A stretch of 64,000 bases of DNA from positions 20,801,535-20,865,534 of the forward strand of contig NC_066516.1 of NCBI RefSeq assembly GCF_024679095.1, written 5' to 3'. A program made the translations under genes and the position numbers. Below are positions 1 through 9,837 of this stretch, in pieces (position 1 is the first letter of the stretch; each line of letters starts with the position of its first letter). Under the pieces are notes generated by a model. It saw only the letters and a program-made list of their open reading frames with translations. It had not been told where the DNA came from and ran no database searches. The stretch comes from Eriocheir sinensis. Taxonomy: Eukaryota > Arthropoda > Malacostraca > Decapoda > Varunidae.

Positions 1-154
1 TTACTTCCTTCCTTTCTTCCTCTTATCTTCCTTCCTTTCTTTATCATTTCCCTTTCAGTTGAGTGCGTTTTTCTCGTCCCCTTCACCATCATCTTGAAAA
101 TAACACACCACTGCAAGATTCCCTGCTGAATATCCTCATCTGTGTGTTGTTGTT

Positions 155-155
<1 letters not shown>

Positions 156-211
<56 letters not shown>
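156..211. repeat. (CT)n microsatellite
   Basis: About 28 uninterrupted CT dinucleotides. The flanking 1-155 is pyrimidine-rich and AT-rich with no recognisable gene. Confidence 0.97.
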
Positions 212-212
<1 letters not shown>

Positions 213-269
213 GTTTTTCCTCTATTTTTTTTAAAGTTATTGTTATACTTTGTCTTGTTGTGGGTGATT

Positions 270-800
270 TAGGAGAGAAGGAAGTGGAGGAAGAGACGGA
301 GGAAGAGAGGAAGCAGAAGGAGGAAGAGGAGGAGAAGGAGGAGGAAGAAGAAGTAGGAGGAAAAAAAAGAAGCAGGAGAAGAAGCAAAAAATAAGAAACA
401 GGAGAAGCAGGAGGAGGAGGAGGAGGAGGAGGAGGAGGAGGGTTAGAAGGACAAGAAAACAAACAAGTATCTACAAACGAACATATAGGAGGAAGGGGTT
501 GGTGATGAGAATGAAGGAGGAAGCTGTGTAGTCTATGGTGATGGTGGTGGTGGTAATGGTGGTACTGGTGGTGGTAGCGGTGGTGGCGACGGTAGTAATG
601 GTGGTGGTGGAGACAACAGGAGTGCAAATACTAGAAAGGCAGAAGCTGAGAAGACGAGTTGTAGTACGTAGCCATTTTTGTAAAGAGAGGAGGCGAAACA
701 GGGCAGCAAGGAAGGTGTTGGAGGAAAAAGGGAAATCTGTGATGGTGAGGATGATTGTAATGGAGATGAGAAAGGAAAGGAAGTACGGTAGAGTAGATAG
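270..800. repeat. Purine-rich tract with (GGA)n, then GGT/GAT-rich tract
   Basis: The + strand is nearly all G and A up to about 460, with an uninterrupted (GGA)n run at about 409-441. A GGT/GAT trinucleotide-like stretch follows at 535-610. Open frames across it on both strands are low-complexity and are not supported as genes. Confidence 0.85.
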
Positions 801-1560
801 GGACGCGAGTATGGGAAGGAAGAGAAAGGCACCAAGGGAACCACCAGAGGAGAGGATTAGGATAAGGGTGAGTGAGAGTGAGGTCAGGTTAGGTTAGGTT
901 ATGAGAATGGAGGTGGATGGAGAAGGAAGGCAGGAAGGGAATCACCAGAGGAAAGGATTATGATAGGGGTGAGAGTGAGGTCAGGTTAGGTTAGGTTATG
1001 AGAATGGAGGTGGATGGAGAAGGAAGGCAGGAAGGGAATCAACAGAGGAAAGGATTATGATAGGGGTGAATGAGAGTGAGGTCAGGTTAGGTTAGGTTAT
1101 GAGAATGGAAGGGGAAAGAGAAGGAAGGCAGGAAGGGAATCAACAGAGGAAAGGATTACGCTAAGGGTGAGAGTGAGGTCAGGTTAGGTTAGGTTAGGGG
1201 AATGGAAGGGGAAGGAGAAGGTAGGCAGGAAGGGAACAACCAGAGGAAAGGATTATGATATGGGTGAATGAGAGTGAGGTCAGGTTAGGTTAGGTTATGA
1301 GAATGGAGGTGGATGGAAAAGGAAGGCAGGAAGGGAATCACCAGAGGAAAGGATTATGATAGGGGTGAGAGTGAGGTCAGGTTAGGTTAGGTTAGGAGAA
1401 TGGAAGGGGATGGAGAAGGAAGGCAACAAGGAAACATGAGGGAAGGATTGCGATAGGATAGTGGTGAGGAGAATGCAGAGGGAAGGCAGCAAGAAACCCA
1501 ACAGATAGAACTGGGATAAAAGTGAGAGTGAGGTTAGGTTAGGTTAGGAGAATGGAGAAG
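800..1560. repeat. 98-bp tandem repeat carrying TTAGG motifs, 7 units
   Basis: Seven degenerate units, most 97-100 bp long, each contain GAGGTCAGG followed by two or three TTAGG pentamers (blocks near 886, 983, 1083, 1181, 1282, 1379 and 1531). The rest of each unit is purine-rich (GAATGGAGGTGGATGG, AAGGCAGGAAGGGAA, CAGAGGAAAGGATTA). TTAGG is the ancestral arthropod telomere repeat. Here it is embedded in a longer unit, so this is an interstitial array and not a telomere. The last spacing (1379 to 1531) is longer, so the array decays at its right edge. Confidence 0.88.
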
Positions 1561-1760
1561 ACAGGAAAAGGAAAGTAAGGCGAATGAGAGCAGAAAGGAA
1601 ACAATTTGAATAGCGGTGAGATTGAGGAAAGATTAGGTTATGAGAAGAAGGGAAGAGGAGGAAAGAAAGCAATCCACCAAACAACCAGAGAAGATAATTA
1701 TGATGCTGTTGATTATTAAGTTATGTCATGAGGAGGTAGAAGGAAGAAGGAGGGAGAGTG

Positions 1761-1788
1761 AGATTATGTTATGTTATGTTATGTTATG
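1761..1788. repeat. (TTATG)n short pentanucleotide run
   Basis: About five TTATG pentamers lie about 200 bases right of the TTAGG-bearing array. TTATG differs from TTAGG by one base, so this may be a drifted telomere-like run; that is inference. Confidence 0.7.
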
Positions 1789-1799
1789 AGGAGAAGGAA

Positions 1800-2555
1800 G
1801 AAGAAACGCAGCAATTAAAGAGTAGATGAGAGAACTGTGATACGATGAGAGTGAGAAGGAATAATGAGTAGAAAGGGGATTAAAAGAGGAATTAAGGAAA
1901 GGGGCGGCTTCTGCATTTTATCGCCTACTTCTACGGGACAGGAAATACCGGCTCTGAGGACACTGGATATGATGGAGGGGGAGGAGGAGGAGGAGGAGGC
2001 GGAGGCGGAAGAGGGGCCTTGAAGTTATTACTGAAGGAGGACGACTAATTAGCAGGAAGGGGGCGAGGGAGACGGGGGGGGGGGGAGTGCTGAGTTATGC
2101 TGAGCCGCGCGTCCGCCAACCAATGACTGATGTTGAGTTTGGTGTAGTTTTGGCGGCTGGTTTTGGTGGTTGGTTATATTTATTTTTTATCTAATTTATC
2201 TATTTATTTACTTATTTCAGTATTTATTTTGTGTGTGTTTGCGTGTACGTTAAGTTATTAGTTACTTCTTCTGCTTGTCTTGTGTTCTGCTTTTTTTGTC
2301 AGGAGGAGGAGGCGAAGGAGGGAGGAGTAGAAGGGGGAAAAGAAGAAGCAGGATAAGAAGCAGAAGGAAAATAAGGAAGGCGATTTACTACTTTCCTGGG
2401 TTTTTTTCTTACACAAGGATACACAAGGACACACACATATATAAGGAGACTACAAGAGACCAGACAATCTACACGTGACAGCTCCTGAGGTTGTATAATT
2501 AATCAAACACGTCCAGCCTCCATCTGTGTGTTTTTGCAGCGAATCATATCATATA
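1800..2555. other. Non-coding stretch with (GGA)n and poly(G)
   Basis: This holds a (GGA)n/(GGC)n run at about 1975-2010, a poly(G) run near 2074-2086, a T/A-rich (TTTA)n-like stretch at 2170-2230 and otherwise unique-looking DNA. No gene or promoter is supported. Confidence 0.6.
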
Positions 2556-2640
2556 CCAGGAGCATCAAGTAGCGGGCTTTTTTTTTTCATTATTGCTTTC
2601 TTGTTTTCACTCCCTTGAACTGTCTCCTTTTCTGTAATAT
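2556..2640 (+). mobile_element. LINE 3'-tail fragment
   Basis: This matches the last 85-90 bases of the LINE that ends at 47854: GGAGCA..AAGTAGCGGGC, a T-rich run, then CCCTTGAACTGTCTCC and TCTGTAAT. It is a 5'-truncated copy with only the 3' untranslated tail. The poly(A) end is eroded. Confidence 0.8.
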
Positions 2641-2667
2641 AAAACAAAAAGTAGCATCTAAATAAAA

Positions 2668-2795
2668 CGCCACCTCTCCAATCGATTCTGACTCCGTTTT
2701 GTTTGCTCTCTTTGTCCGTTATTTGTAGGAGCAGCACCAGGGGGCATTGTTTTTCCCCTTGAGCTACCTCCTTTACTCTAAAAAAAAAAAAAAAA

Positions 2796-2797
<2 letters not shown>
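2668..2797 (+). mobile_element. Second LINE 3'-tail fragment, followed by (AAT)n
   Basis: A more diverged copy of the same tail. It starts near the CCACCTCTCC motif and continues through GTAGGAGCAGCA and CCCCTTGAGCTACCTCC to a poly(A) of about 16. An (AAT)n microsatellite of about 18 units follows directly (2797-2851), which probably grew out of the poly(A) tail. Confidence 0.75.

Positions 2798-2851
<54 letters not shown>
2797..2851. repeat. (AAT)n microsatellite
   Basis: About 18 units, contiguous with the poly(A) of the LINE tail to its left. Confidence 0.95.
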
Positions 2852-3447
2852 GTAAATAACCATGTGTCTTTCTTCTCGGCATGTGTTCAGTTAATATGAT
2901 AATTTCAGCTACATGTTTTCGGTTAATATTTGTGATTAGCGAGTCATTATCATTCGTATTAGTTCAAAGTTAAGTCTAATTTCGAGTTAATTGATTAAAT
3001 TTAGTGATAACTGCATTAACTCACGGCACGGCTCAAAACGTTTACTAATTGATAAAAAGGTGGAACACTTTGTTAGTAAATAAATGTTAAGAGAAAATGA
3101 TGTGATGGTATGAATGTATTAACGAAAGTAATTGTTATGGATGAATGGATAGATTAACAAAAGTATAATTAACGAATGATTGGAATAAGTACACTCCTCC
3201 AGCAAATATATTTAATACTTTCTTTCTTTCATTTAATCAGTTAATGTTTGCCTCTTTTCTTTCTTCTGCTTTCTTTCTTCCTCTTCTTTCTTTCTTTTCT
3301 TTCTTTTTCTCTTTTTCTATATTTCTCTTTCTTTCTTTCTTTTTCTTTCCTTTTTTCTTTCATTGCCTTACTTCCTCAACGTGTCTTTTTCTCTTTTCTT
3401 TCGTATTTTCTTATTTTTTCATACTTCTTTTTCTTTCTCCCTCTGTA
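2852..3447. other. AT-rich then T/C-rich non-coding DNA
   Basis: 2852-3235 is AT-rich unique-looking DNA with no conserved open frame. 3236-3447 is a pyrimidine-rich run (TTTC, TTTCT) on the + strand. Open frames through it are F/L/S-rich artefacts. Confidence 0.6.
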
Positions 3448-3471
3448 GTGTGTGTGTGTGTGTGTGTGTGT
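3448..3471. repeat. (GT)n microsatellite
   Basis: Twelve GT units, immediately upstream of a CCGGAAG motif and the candidate exon. Confidence 0.95.
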
Positions 3472-3495
3472 ACCGGAAGGAAGCGCGGTCCTGAG

Positions 3496-3546
3496 ATGGC
3501 CGGCGCCGTGATTGGAGGGTCAATGTGTTTTTTTCTCCTTCTGCAG
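3496..3546 (+). CDS. Candidate first coding exon, signal-peptide-like
   Basis: Seen: an ATG with purine at -3 and G at +4 opens a 17-codon frame (MAGAVIGGSMCFFLLLQ) ending exactly at CAG/GTAAGT, a near-perfect splice donor, in phase 0. A hydrophobic CFFLLL core after a short N-terminus resembles the start of a signal peptide or membrane anchor. An ETS-type CCGGAAG motif lies 18 bases upstream, after (GT)n. No acceptor or second exon could be followed, because the 43-bp minisatellite begins about 105 bases downstream. Product unknown. This could be a chance combination of a short frame and a donor in GC-rich DNA. RNA evidence would be needed to accept it as a gene. Confidence 0.25.
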
Positions 3547-3651
3547 GTAAGTGGCGGAAGTTGGTGGCCGCCGCTGCCTCGCCATTGGACACCCCCCTCC
3601 CCCCCCACCTCCTTCTTCCCCGCCGCCGCCGCCGCCGTCTAGCCCGTGAGT

Positions 3652-5216
3652 GTTGCTTCTCATGGCGTTAGTTTGTCTGTTGGTTGACGTCTTGTTTTTG
3701 GCCTTGTAATCAGCTTCGTACGTTAATTGACGTTTTGTTACTCGTTTCTTGGTTGACGTTCCTTCCAAATCCATTAGGGAAAATAAGGATGTTAAACGCC
3801 TAGTGTATTGGTTGACGCCTTGTTCCCCGCCTTGTACTCAGTCTAGTGTATTGGTTGACGTCTTGTTCCCCGCCTTGTATCCAGTCTAGTGTGTTGGTTG
3901 ACGTCTTGTTCCCCGCCTTGTACTCAGTCTAGTGTGTTGGTTGATGTCTTGTTCCCCGCCTTGTACTCAGTCTAGTGTGTTGGTTGACGTCTTGTTCACC
4001 GCCTTGTACTCAGTCTAGTGTGTTGGTTGATGTCTTGTTCCCCGCCTTGTACTCAGTCTAGTGTGTTGGTTGACGTCTTGTTCCCCGCCTTGTACTCAGT
4101 CTAGTGTATTGGTTGATGTCTTGTTCCCGCCTTGTACTCAGTCTAGTGTATTGGTTGATGTCTTGTTCCCCGCCTTGTACTCAGTCTAGTGTGTTGGTTG
4201 ATGTCTTGTTCACCGCCTTGTACTCAGTCTAGTGTGTTGGTTGACGTCTTGTTCACCGCCTTGTACTCAGTCTAGTGTGTTGGTTGACGTCTTGTTCACC
4301 GCCTTGTACTCAGTCTAGTGTATTGGTTGATGTCTTGTTCCCCGCCTTGTACTCAGTCTAGTGTGTTGGTTGATGTCTTGTTCACCGCCTTGTACTCAGT
4401 CTAGTGTGTTGGTTGACGTCTTGTTCCCCGCCTTGTACTCAGTCTAGTGTGTTGGTTGATGTCTTGTTCACCGCCTTGTACTCAGTCTAGTGTGTTGGTT
4501 GACGTCTTGTTCACCGCCTTGTACTCAGTCTAGTGTGTTGGTTGATGTCTTGTTCACCGCCTTGTACTCAGTCTAGTGTGTTGGTTGATGTCTTGTTCAC
4601 CGCCTTGTACTCAGTCTAGTGTGTTGGTTGATGTCTTGTTCACCGCCTTGTACTCAGTCTAGTGTGTTGGTTGATGTCTTGTTCACCGCCTTGTACTCAG
4701 TCTAGTGTGTTGGTTGACGTCTTGTTCCCCGCCTTGTACTCAGTCTAGTGTGTTGGTTGATGTCTTGTTCACCGCCTTGTACTCAGTCTAGTGTGTTGGT
4801 TGATGTCTTGTTCACCGCCTTGTACTCAGTCTAGTGTGTTGGTTGACGTCTTGTTCCCCGCCTTGTACTCAGTCTAGTGTGTTGGTTGACGTCTTGTTCA
4901 CCGCCTTGTACTCAGTCTAGTGTGTTGGTTGACGTCTTGTTCACCGCCTTGTACTCGGTCTAGTGTGTTGGTTGACGTCTTGTTCACCGCCTTGTACTCA
5001 GTCTAGTGTATTGGTTGACGTCTTGTTCCCCGCCTTGTATCCAGTCTAGTGTGTTGGTTGACGTCTTGTTCACCGCCTTGTACTCAGTCTAGTGTGTTGG
5101 TTGATGTCTTGTTCACCGCCTTGTATCCAGTCTAGTGTGTTGGTTGACGTCTTGTTCCCCGCCTTGTACTCAGTCTAGTGTATTGGTTGACGTCTTGTTC
5201 CCCGCCTTGTACTCAG
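3652..5216. repeat. 43-bp minisatellite, about 34 units
   Basis: The unit reads roughly TTGGTTGAYGTCTTGTTC, MCCGCCTTGTACTCAG, TCTAGTGTG. The first two to three units (3675-3800) are strongly diverged; the rest are nearly identical. Two sites vary between units: TTGACGTC or TTGATGTC, and CCCCGCC or CACCGCC. One unit has lost a base near 4125. The array ends in the sequence CTCAGCATCG at 5210-5220. There are no spacers between units, so it is not a CRISPR-like array. Confidence 0.97.
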
Positions 5217-5439
5217 CATCGTTTGTGACTGATAGGAAGCGAGGATTTCCGCCCCACGCAACATTTTCATTAGATCACTCCATTTTTTCTTAGTTGTCTT
5301 GCATACACACACAAAAAAAAAAAGAATATCGTATGGCCAAAAGTATGAATGTCGTGAAGAGGAAGCTAACTAACAAACGGGGAAGCATGAGAGAGAGAAA
5401 AAATGTCAGAGCAACACACAAGCGTCCCTTCCCATACTC

Positions 5440-5563
5440 GCGGCCTGGGAGTTGCGGGATCGGATCGTCTTCCCAAGCTCCCACGTCGACCTGTTCGAAC
5501 CCCTGGCGGCGGGAAGGTACACCACATCGATACCGACTGGGCCACGTTGGTGATTGCATTCCA
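5440..5563 (-). mobile_element. tRNA-derived SINE head (pol III promoter)
   Basis: On the minus strand an A box (TGGCCCAGTCGG, 5544-5533) is followed 30 bases later by a B box (GGTTCGAACA, 5501-5492). Both match the RNA polymerase III internal promoter. The sequence does not fold into a clear tRNA cloverleaf, so it reads as a SINE head or decayed tRNA pseudogene. An (AC)n run lies immediately 5' of it on the minus strand (5564-5596). It differs from the SINE at 45 kb outside the boxes. Confidence 0.6.

Positions 5564-5596
<33 letters not shown>
5564..5596. repeat. (AC)n microsatellite
   Basis: About 16 AC units between the SINE head and a LINE tail. Confidence 0.95.
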
Positions 5597-5597
<1 letters not shown>

Positions 5598-5608
5598 AAA
5601 CATTACAC

Positions 5609-5694
5609 TTTTTTTTTTTAAAGTAGAGGAAACAGTTCAAGGGCAAAAATAAAGGAAACAATAATGAAAAAAAAGCCCGCTACTCACTGCTCCA
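5609..5694 (-). mobile_element. LINE 3'-tail fragment
   Basis: Read on the minus strand this is GGAGCAGTGAGTAGCGGGC, a T-rich stretch, then CCCTTGAACTGTTTCC and poly(A), as in the last 90 bases of the LINE at 47854. It is truncated at its 5' side. Confidence 0.85.
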
Positions 5695-5699
5695 CTTAT

Positions 5700-6270
5700 A
5701 ATTATATCGTATAGTTATATTACATGCAGCCAATCTCTTCCATTCACACTTTTTGCCACACTAACCAAAGCCACAGAAAACGCTTCATAATAACTCCTTG
5801 CCTGACCTACGAGTCAAATCAAGTCAAGAAGTCAAGTCCGGCACTAGCCCACAAAAAAAAAAAGGATCGTACGTTATTGATTATTAGCCTATTCGGGACG
5901 AGCGTGTCTGAGAGAGGAGCGTAATAAAAATAAATAAAGAGATAGCGTGCGGTAATGGGTGATAGAACTGGGTGACGGTAGTGTGATCAAGGGTAAAGAG
6001 GGTGTGGTGGAGGGTGAAAGATTAGGGTGACAGTGGAGTGATCAGAACTGGAGAGACAGGGAGTGGTGACGGGTTAAGGGTGATAAGGGTGACCATAGCG
6101 TGATAGAGGGACAGGGTGTGGTGAGGTCTGGCTGAGAAACAAAGGCAATACTAACGTTATCTTCACCGACCTGGACGTATTGATAGTGCTGGTAGTTAGT
6201 CTGCATATTTAAGCGTAATGACCACCGTAAAAAGTGCTGGAATGCTGTGTTAGTGACGTCAGGGGTATTT
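5700..6270. other. Unassigned DNA
   Basis: Unique-looking sequence. A loosely repeated GGGTGA/GGTGATAG motif occurs at 5950-6130. No gene, RNA or transposon could be recognised. Confidence 0.5.
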
Positions 6271-6273
6271 ACG

Positions 6274-6274
6274 T

Positions 6275-6314
<40 letters not shown>

Positions 6315-6356
6315 TGTAGTAGTAGTAGTTGTAGTAGTAGTAGTAGTAGTAGTGGG
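6274..6356. repeat. (TAG)n microsatellite with TTG interruptions
   Basis: About 26 TAG/AGT units with two TTG interruptions. Serine-only open frames here are artefacts. Confidence 0.95.
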
Positions 6357-6442
6357 AGTGTTAGAAGTATACTAGGAACCGCTAAGTATTATATCGGTTT
6401 TCAAATGACACGGAAATAGTGAAAAAAGGTGTAGCAATGGTT

Positions 6443-6443
<1 letters not shown>

Positions 6444-6508
<65 letters not shown>
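6444..6508. repeat. (GA)n microsatellite
   Basis: About 32 GA units at the left edge of a long purine-rich block. Confidence 0.97.
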
Positions 6509-6512
<4 letters not shown>

Positions 6513-7738
6513 ATAGTTTGTGGAAAGGGAGATGAAGTGGAAGCGGTGTTGGTGTAGTACTGGGAATGGGAACGACTGGAATAGAGAGAGAGAGGGGGGG
6601 AGAGAGAATGGCAGAGGAAACAAAGGAATGGAATGGGAACAGGGACACTGGGAGGAGAAGGAGAAGGGAGGGAGGGGAAGGAGGAGGACAAGAGCAGCAG
6701 TTTGGAGGGAGAAGGGAGAAGGGTGGAGGAGGGAAAGAGGAATGACAGCGATGGTGGGAATGGTAGAGGAGTGTGAAAAAGTTTGCCAGTAATGTAGGAG
6801 GGCAGAAGGGCGCGAAGAGAAGGGCGGAAGTATTCACTGAGGAGGATGGTCAATATGGAAAAGGAAAGGATGGGGAAAGGACACCGAAAGGGGAGAAGAG
6901 AGGAGAGATTCAGCACACATGGATACACTGAGGAAAATGGCTCATCGTGGAAGAAAGGAAGAAATAGTGTATGAGGAAAGGAGAGAATAAGGTCAGCAGT
7001 TTGAGTACAGGAACAGGAAAAGGGAAAGGGATTAAGGATAGTGGGGTAGGTAAGATAAACATAGCAGCATCGTATTGCGTAAAGAGAGGAAAAGAAGGTG
7101 TGTTTGAGGAGTCGCATTGATAAGAGGGGAAGAGGAAGAAAAATGTGACAGGATGAATATAGAGGATTGAAGGATATTAGTTATGGGAACCAGTTAACAG
7201 TATGAGAGAAAATAAGGGGAAAGGAAGAAAGGAGAGAAGGGAGGAAAAAAGAAAGACCGAAGAAGGAAGGGAAAGTATGAAGGAAAGAAAAAAGAAGGAA
7301 GAAAAAGACAAGGCAGGAAGGAAAGGAAGATAAGATAGAAAGAAAGATGAAAAGAACGAAGGAAAGAAAAAAGAAGGAAGAAAAAGACAAGGCAGGAAGG
7401 AAAGGAAGATAAGATAGAAAGAAAGATGAAAAGAACGAAGGAAGAAAAAGGCAAGGCAGGAAGAAAAGAAAGAAAGGATAGGATAGAAAGAAAGATGAAA
7501 ATAATTAAAAGAAGAAAAAATAAATGAAGAAAACAAGGAGGATACACATGACTTTCGAAATTTGGAAGGGAGAGAGAGGAGGAAAGGAAATACAGAAAAC
7601 ACAAACTACAGAGTGAGGCTTTGGACTGTCGAGTAATACCGTAAGCTCATAGAAGGAGGAGGAGGAGGAGGAAGAGAAGCAATACAGCAAACACAAGTGA
7701 TGAAACAAGGAACAGAAAGAACGAGGCGGTGAATGGAA
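6509..7738. repeat. Purine-rich block with degenerate 80-bp tandem units
   Basis: The + strand is mostly G/A. At 7278-7500 a unit of about 80 bases (GAAGGAAGAAAAAGACAAGG, then CAGGAAGGAAAGGAAGATAA) occurs two and a half times. No gene is supported; the long minus-strand frames are S/L/P/F-rich complements of polypurine. Confidence 0.85.
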
Positions 7739-7957
<219 letters not shown>

Positions 7958-8006
7958 GTGTGAATGTGTGGGTGTGTAGGGTGTAATTGAGGACATTCCA
8001 CAAGAT

Positions 8007-8010
<4 letters not shown>

Positions 8011-8038
<28 letters not shown>
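8011..8038. repeat. (CT)n microsatellite
   Basis: Fourteen CT units, 60 bases right of the 212-bp (GA)n run. The two tracts are complementary and could form a hairpin. Confidence 0.95.
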
Positions 8039-8042
<4 letters not shown>

Positions 8043-8179
8043 CGTCATCAGCCCGTCAGGTGACCCGCGCGCCATTCCTCGAGGTCTTGATGGCATTCCT
8101 GGAACTTGCTCCTTTTTTGCCACCTCCAGGACATTCCGCGCCAACCCTCTCCCGGCCGGCGACTCTTGGCTTGAATTAA

Positions 8180-8420
8180 CACCAACGCCAACACCACTAT
8201 CACCTCCACCACCACTGTTTACCCCCTTCCAACGACACCAAAATAACCTGTATTATCATCAACACCAACGCCAACACCATTATCACCTCCATCACCACTG
8301 TTTACCCCCTTCCAGCGACACCAAAATACACACATACCACCCATACCACCACCTCAACCCATGCCTCCCACCACCACCCACCACCACATACCACCATCAC
8401 CACCTCACAGCCGTCAGTCG
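8180..8420. repeat. 82-bp direct duplication in ACC-rich DNA
   Basis: The stretch from about 8180 (ACACCAACGCCAACACCA, then TATCACCTCC and TTTACCCCCTTCCA) is repeated from about 8262 with few changes. CAC/ACC-rich DNA follows to 8420. Confidence 0.85.
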
Positions 8421-8635
8421 TTCATAGCAACCCCACCACTAACAAATAGTCGTGGCAACGGAGGGGGGAAGGGGTGGAAGTGGTGATGGTGATGGAGGGA
8501 AGAGGGGAGGGAGGAAAGGGGGGGTAAGGTATATATAGGGCTGGCGTGGGTAGGCGTGGGTAGGCGTGGGAGAGAGCGTAGGGAGGGGAAGTATCCATTT
8601 AACTCAGTGTGATAGTGTCTCTTATATGTCCATCT

Positions 8636-9300
8636 GTCCCCTCCCTTCTCCTCCCCTCCCCTCCCCTTGTCCCCTCTTCCCTCCTCTCCCCTTCCCTATC
8701 CTCCCTTACCTTACCCCCATTTCCTCCTCTCCCTCTTACTTCTTCACAACCTGTATGTCCCTCCTATCCTCTTTTCTCCTCTTTCATTTCCTTCCCCTCC
8801 CCTACCTTGCCCCTCTTCCCTTTCTTTCCCCTATAATATGTCCCTCTTTTCATTCCTTTCCCTCCCATCTTTCCCTGCCTGGCCTTTCTTTCCTGCCCTC
8901 CATACCCTTCCCTTCCCTTCCTTTCCCTTCACCTCACGACCTGTCCTTCCTACCCACTGCCCATCACGACACACCCACCTCCGCCCTACTCTCTCCTCTT
9001 CCCTCCCCTTCCTGTCCCTACCTGCCCCTTCCATCACCCCTCTCACCTATCTAAATTATCTACCCTTACCTTCTCTTCCCTTTTACCTCCTCTTCCTCTT
9101 CCTCCTGCACCTTGGCCACTCTTCTCCTCCTGCCCTCCCCTACCGCTACCCCTCCCCCCTCTACCTCCTCCACCTCCTCCTTCCTGACCACCCACCACCA
9201 CCACCACTTCTTCCTCGCCCCTGCTCTTCCCTTGCCACCCCCTCTCCTCCCCCCTTCCCCCCCTTCCACCTGCCCGTGCTCAAAGTTACGCTGCCCCTGT
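8636..9300. repeat. C/T-rich polypyrimidine block
   Basis: About 650 bases are almost all C and T on the + strand, with short motifs such as CCCTTCC and CTCCTCC. The proline/serine/leucine frames in it are composition artefacts. Confidence 0.9.
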
Positions 9301-9449
9301 GATCTATTACCTCCGCCCTACCTTGCTCGCCTTCCTTCCACCTGTGTTGCTTCTTCTGGTGTTTGTTTTTTGTTTGTTTGTTTGTTTTTTTCTTACCTGA
9401 CATACACGTGCATTAATCATGGTCCTAAGGTACGGAATGTTGGGATAAA

Positions 9450-9790
9450 TGTTTTGCCTGTCTGTTTGTTTCTGTCTGTCTGTCTATCTGGGTGGATGGA
9501 TGGTTGGGGGGGTGTCTGTCTCTCTTAGTCTGTCAGTTGTTTTTCCTCTGTCTGTCTCTTTGTCTGTCTTCTTATGATGTTTCTATTTGTCAGACTGTCT
9601 TAATGGATGTCTATAATATGTCTGTTTTTCTGTATTATCTGCCTGTCTGTCTGTCTGGTGGATGGTTGGTTTTGCGTCTGCTTCTCTGCCTCTTTGTCTG
9701 TTGTCTGCTTGTGTTGTTTTTATCTGTCTGGTTGTCTTAAGCGGATGTCTATAATTATGTGTGTGTCTGTCTCTGTTTGTTGGTATGACT
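9450..9790. repeat. Degenerate (TGTC)n tract
   Basis: Dense CTGTCTGT and TTTGTCTG motifs, with a roughly repeated segment GTCTGTCTGG..GATGGTTGG at about 9477-9510 and 9643-9670. Confidence 0.75.
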
Positions 9791-9837
9791 CATGAAGCTC
9801 CTCCGTCCCTTTTAAGAGATTTCAACATCATTTTCCG

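Noticed and set aside
3652..5216. CRISPR-like array of 43-bp repeats
   Set aside because: Units are contiguous with no unique spacers, and the setting is eukaryotic.
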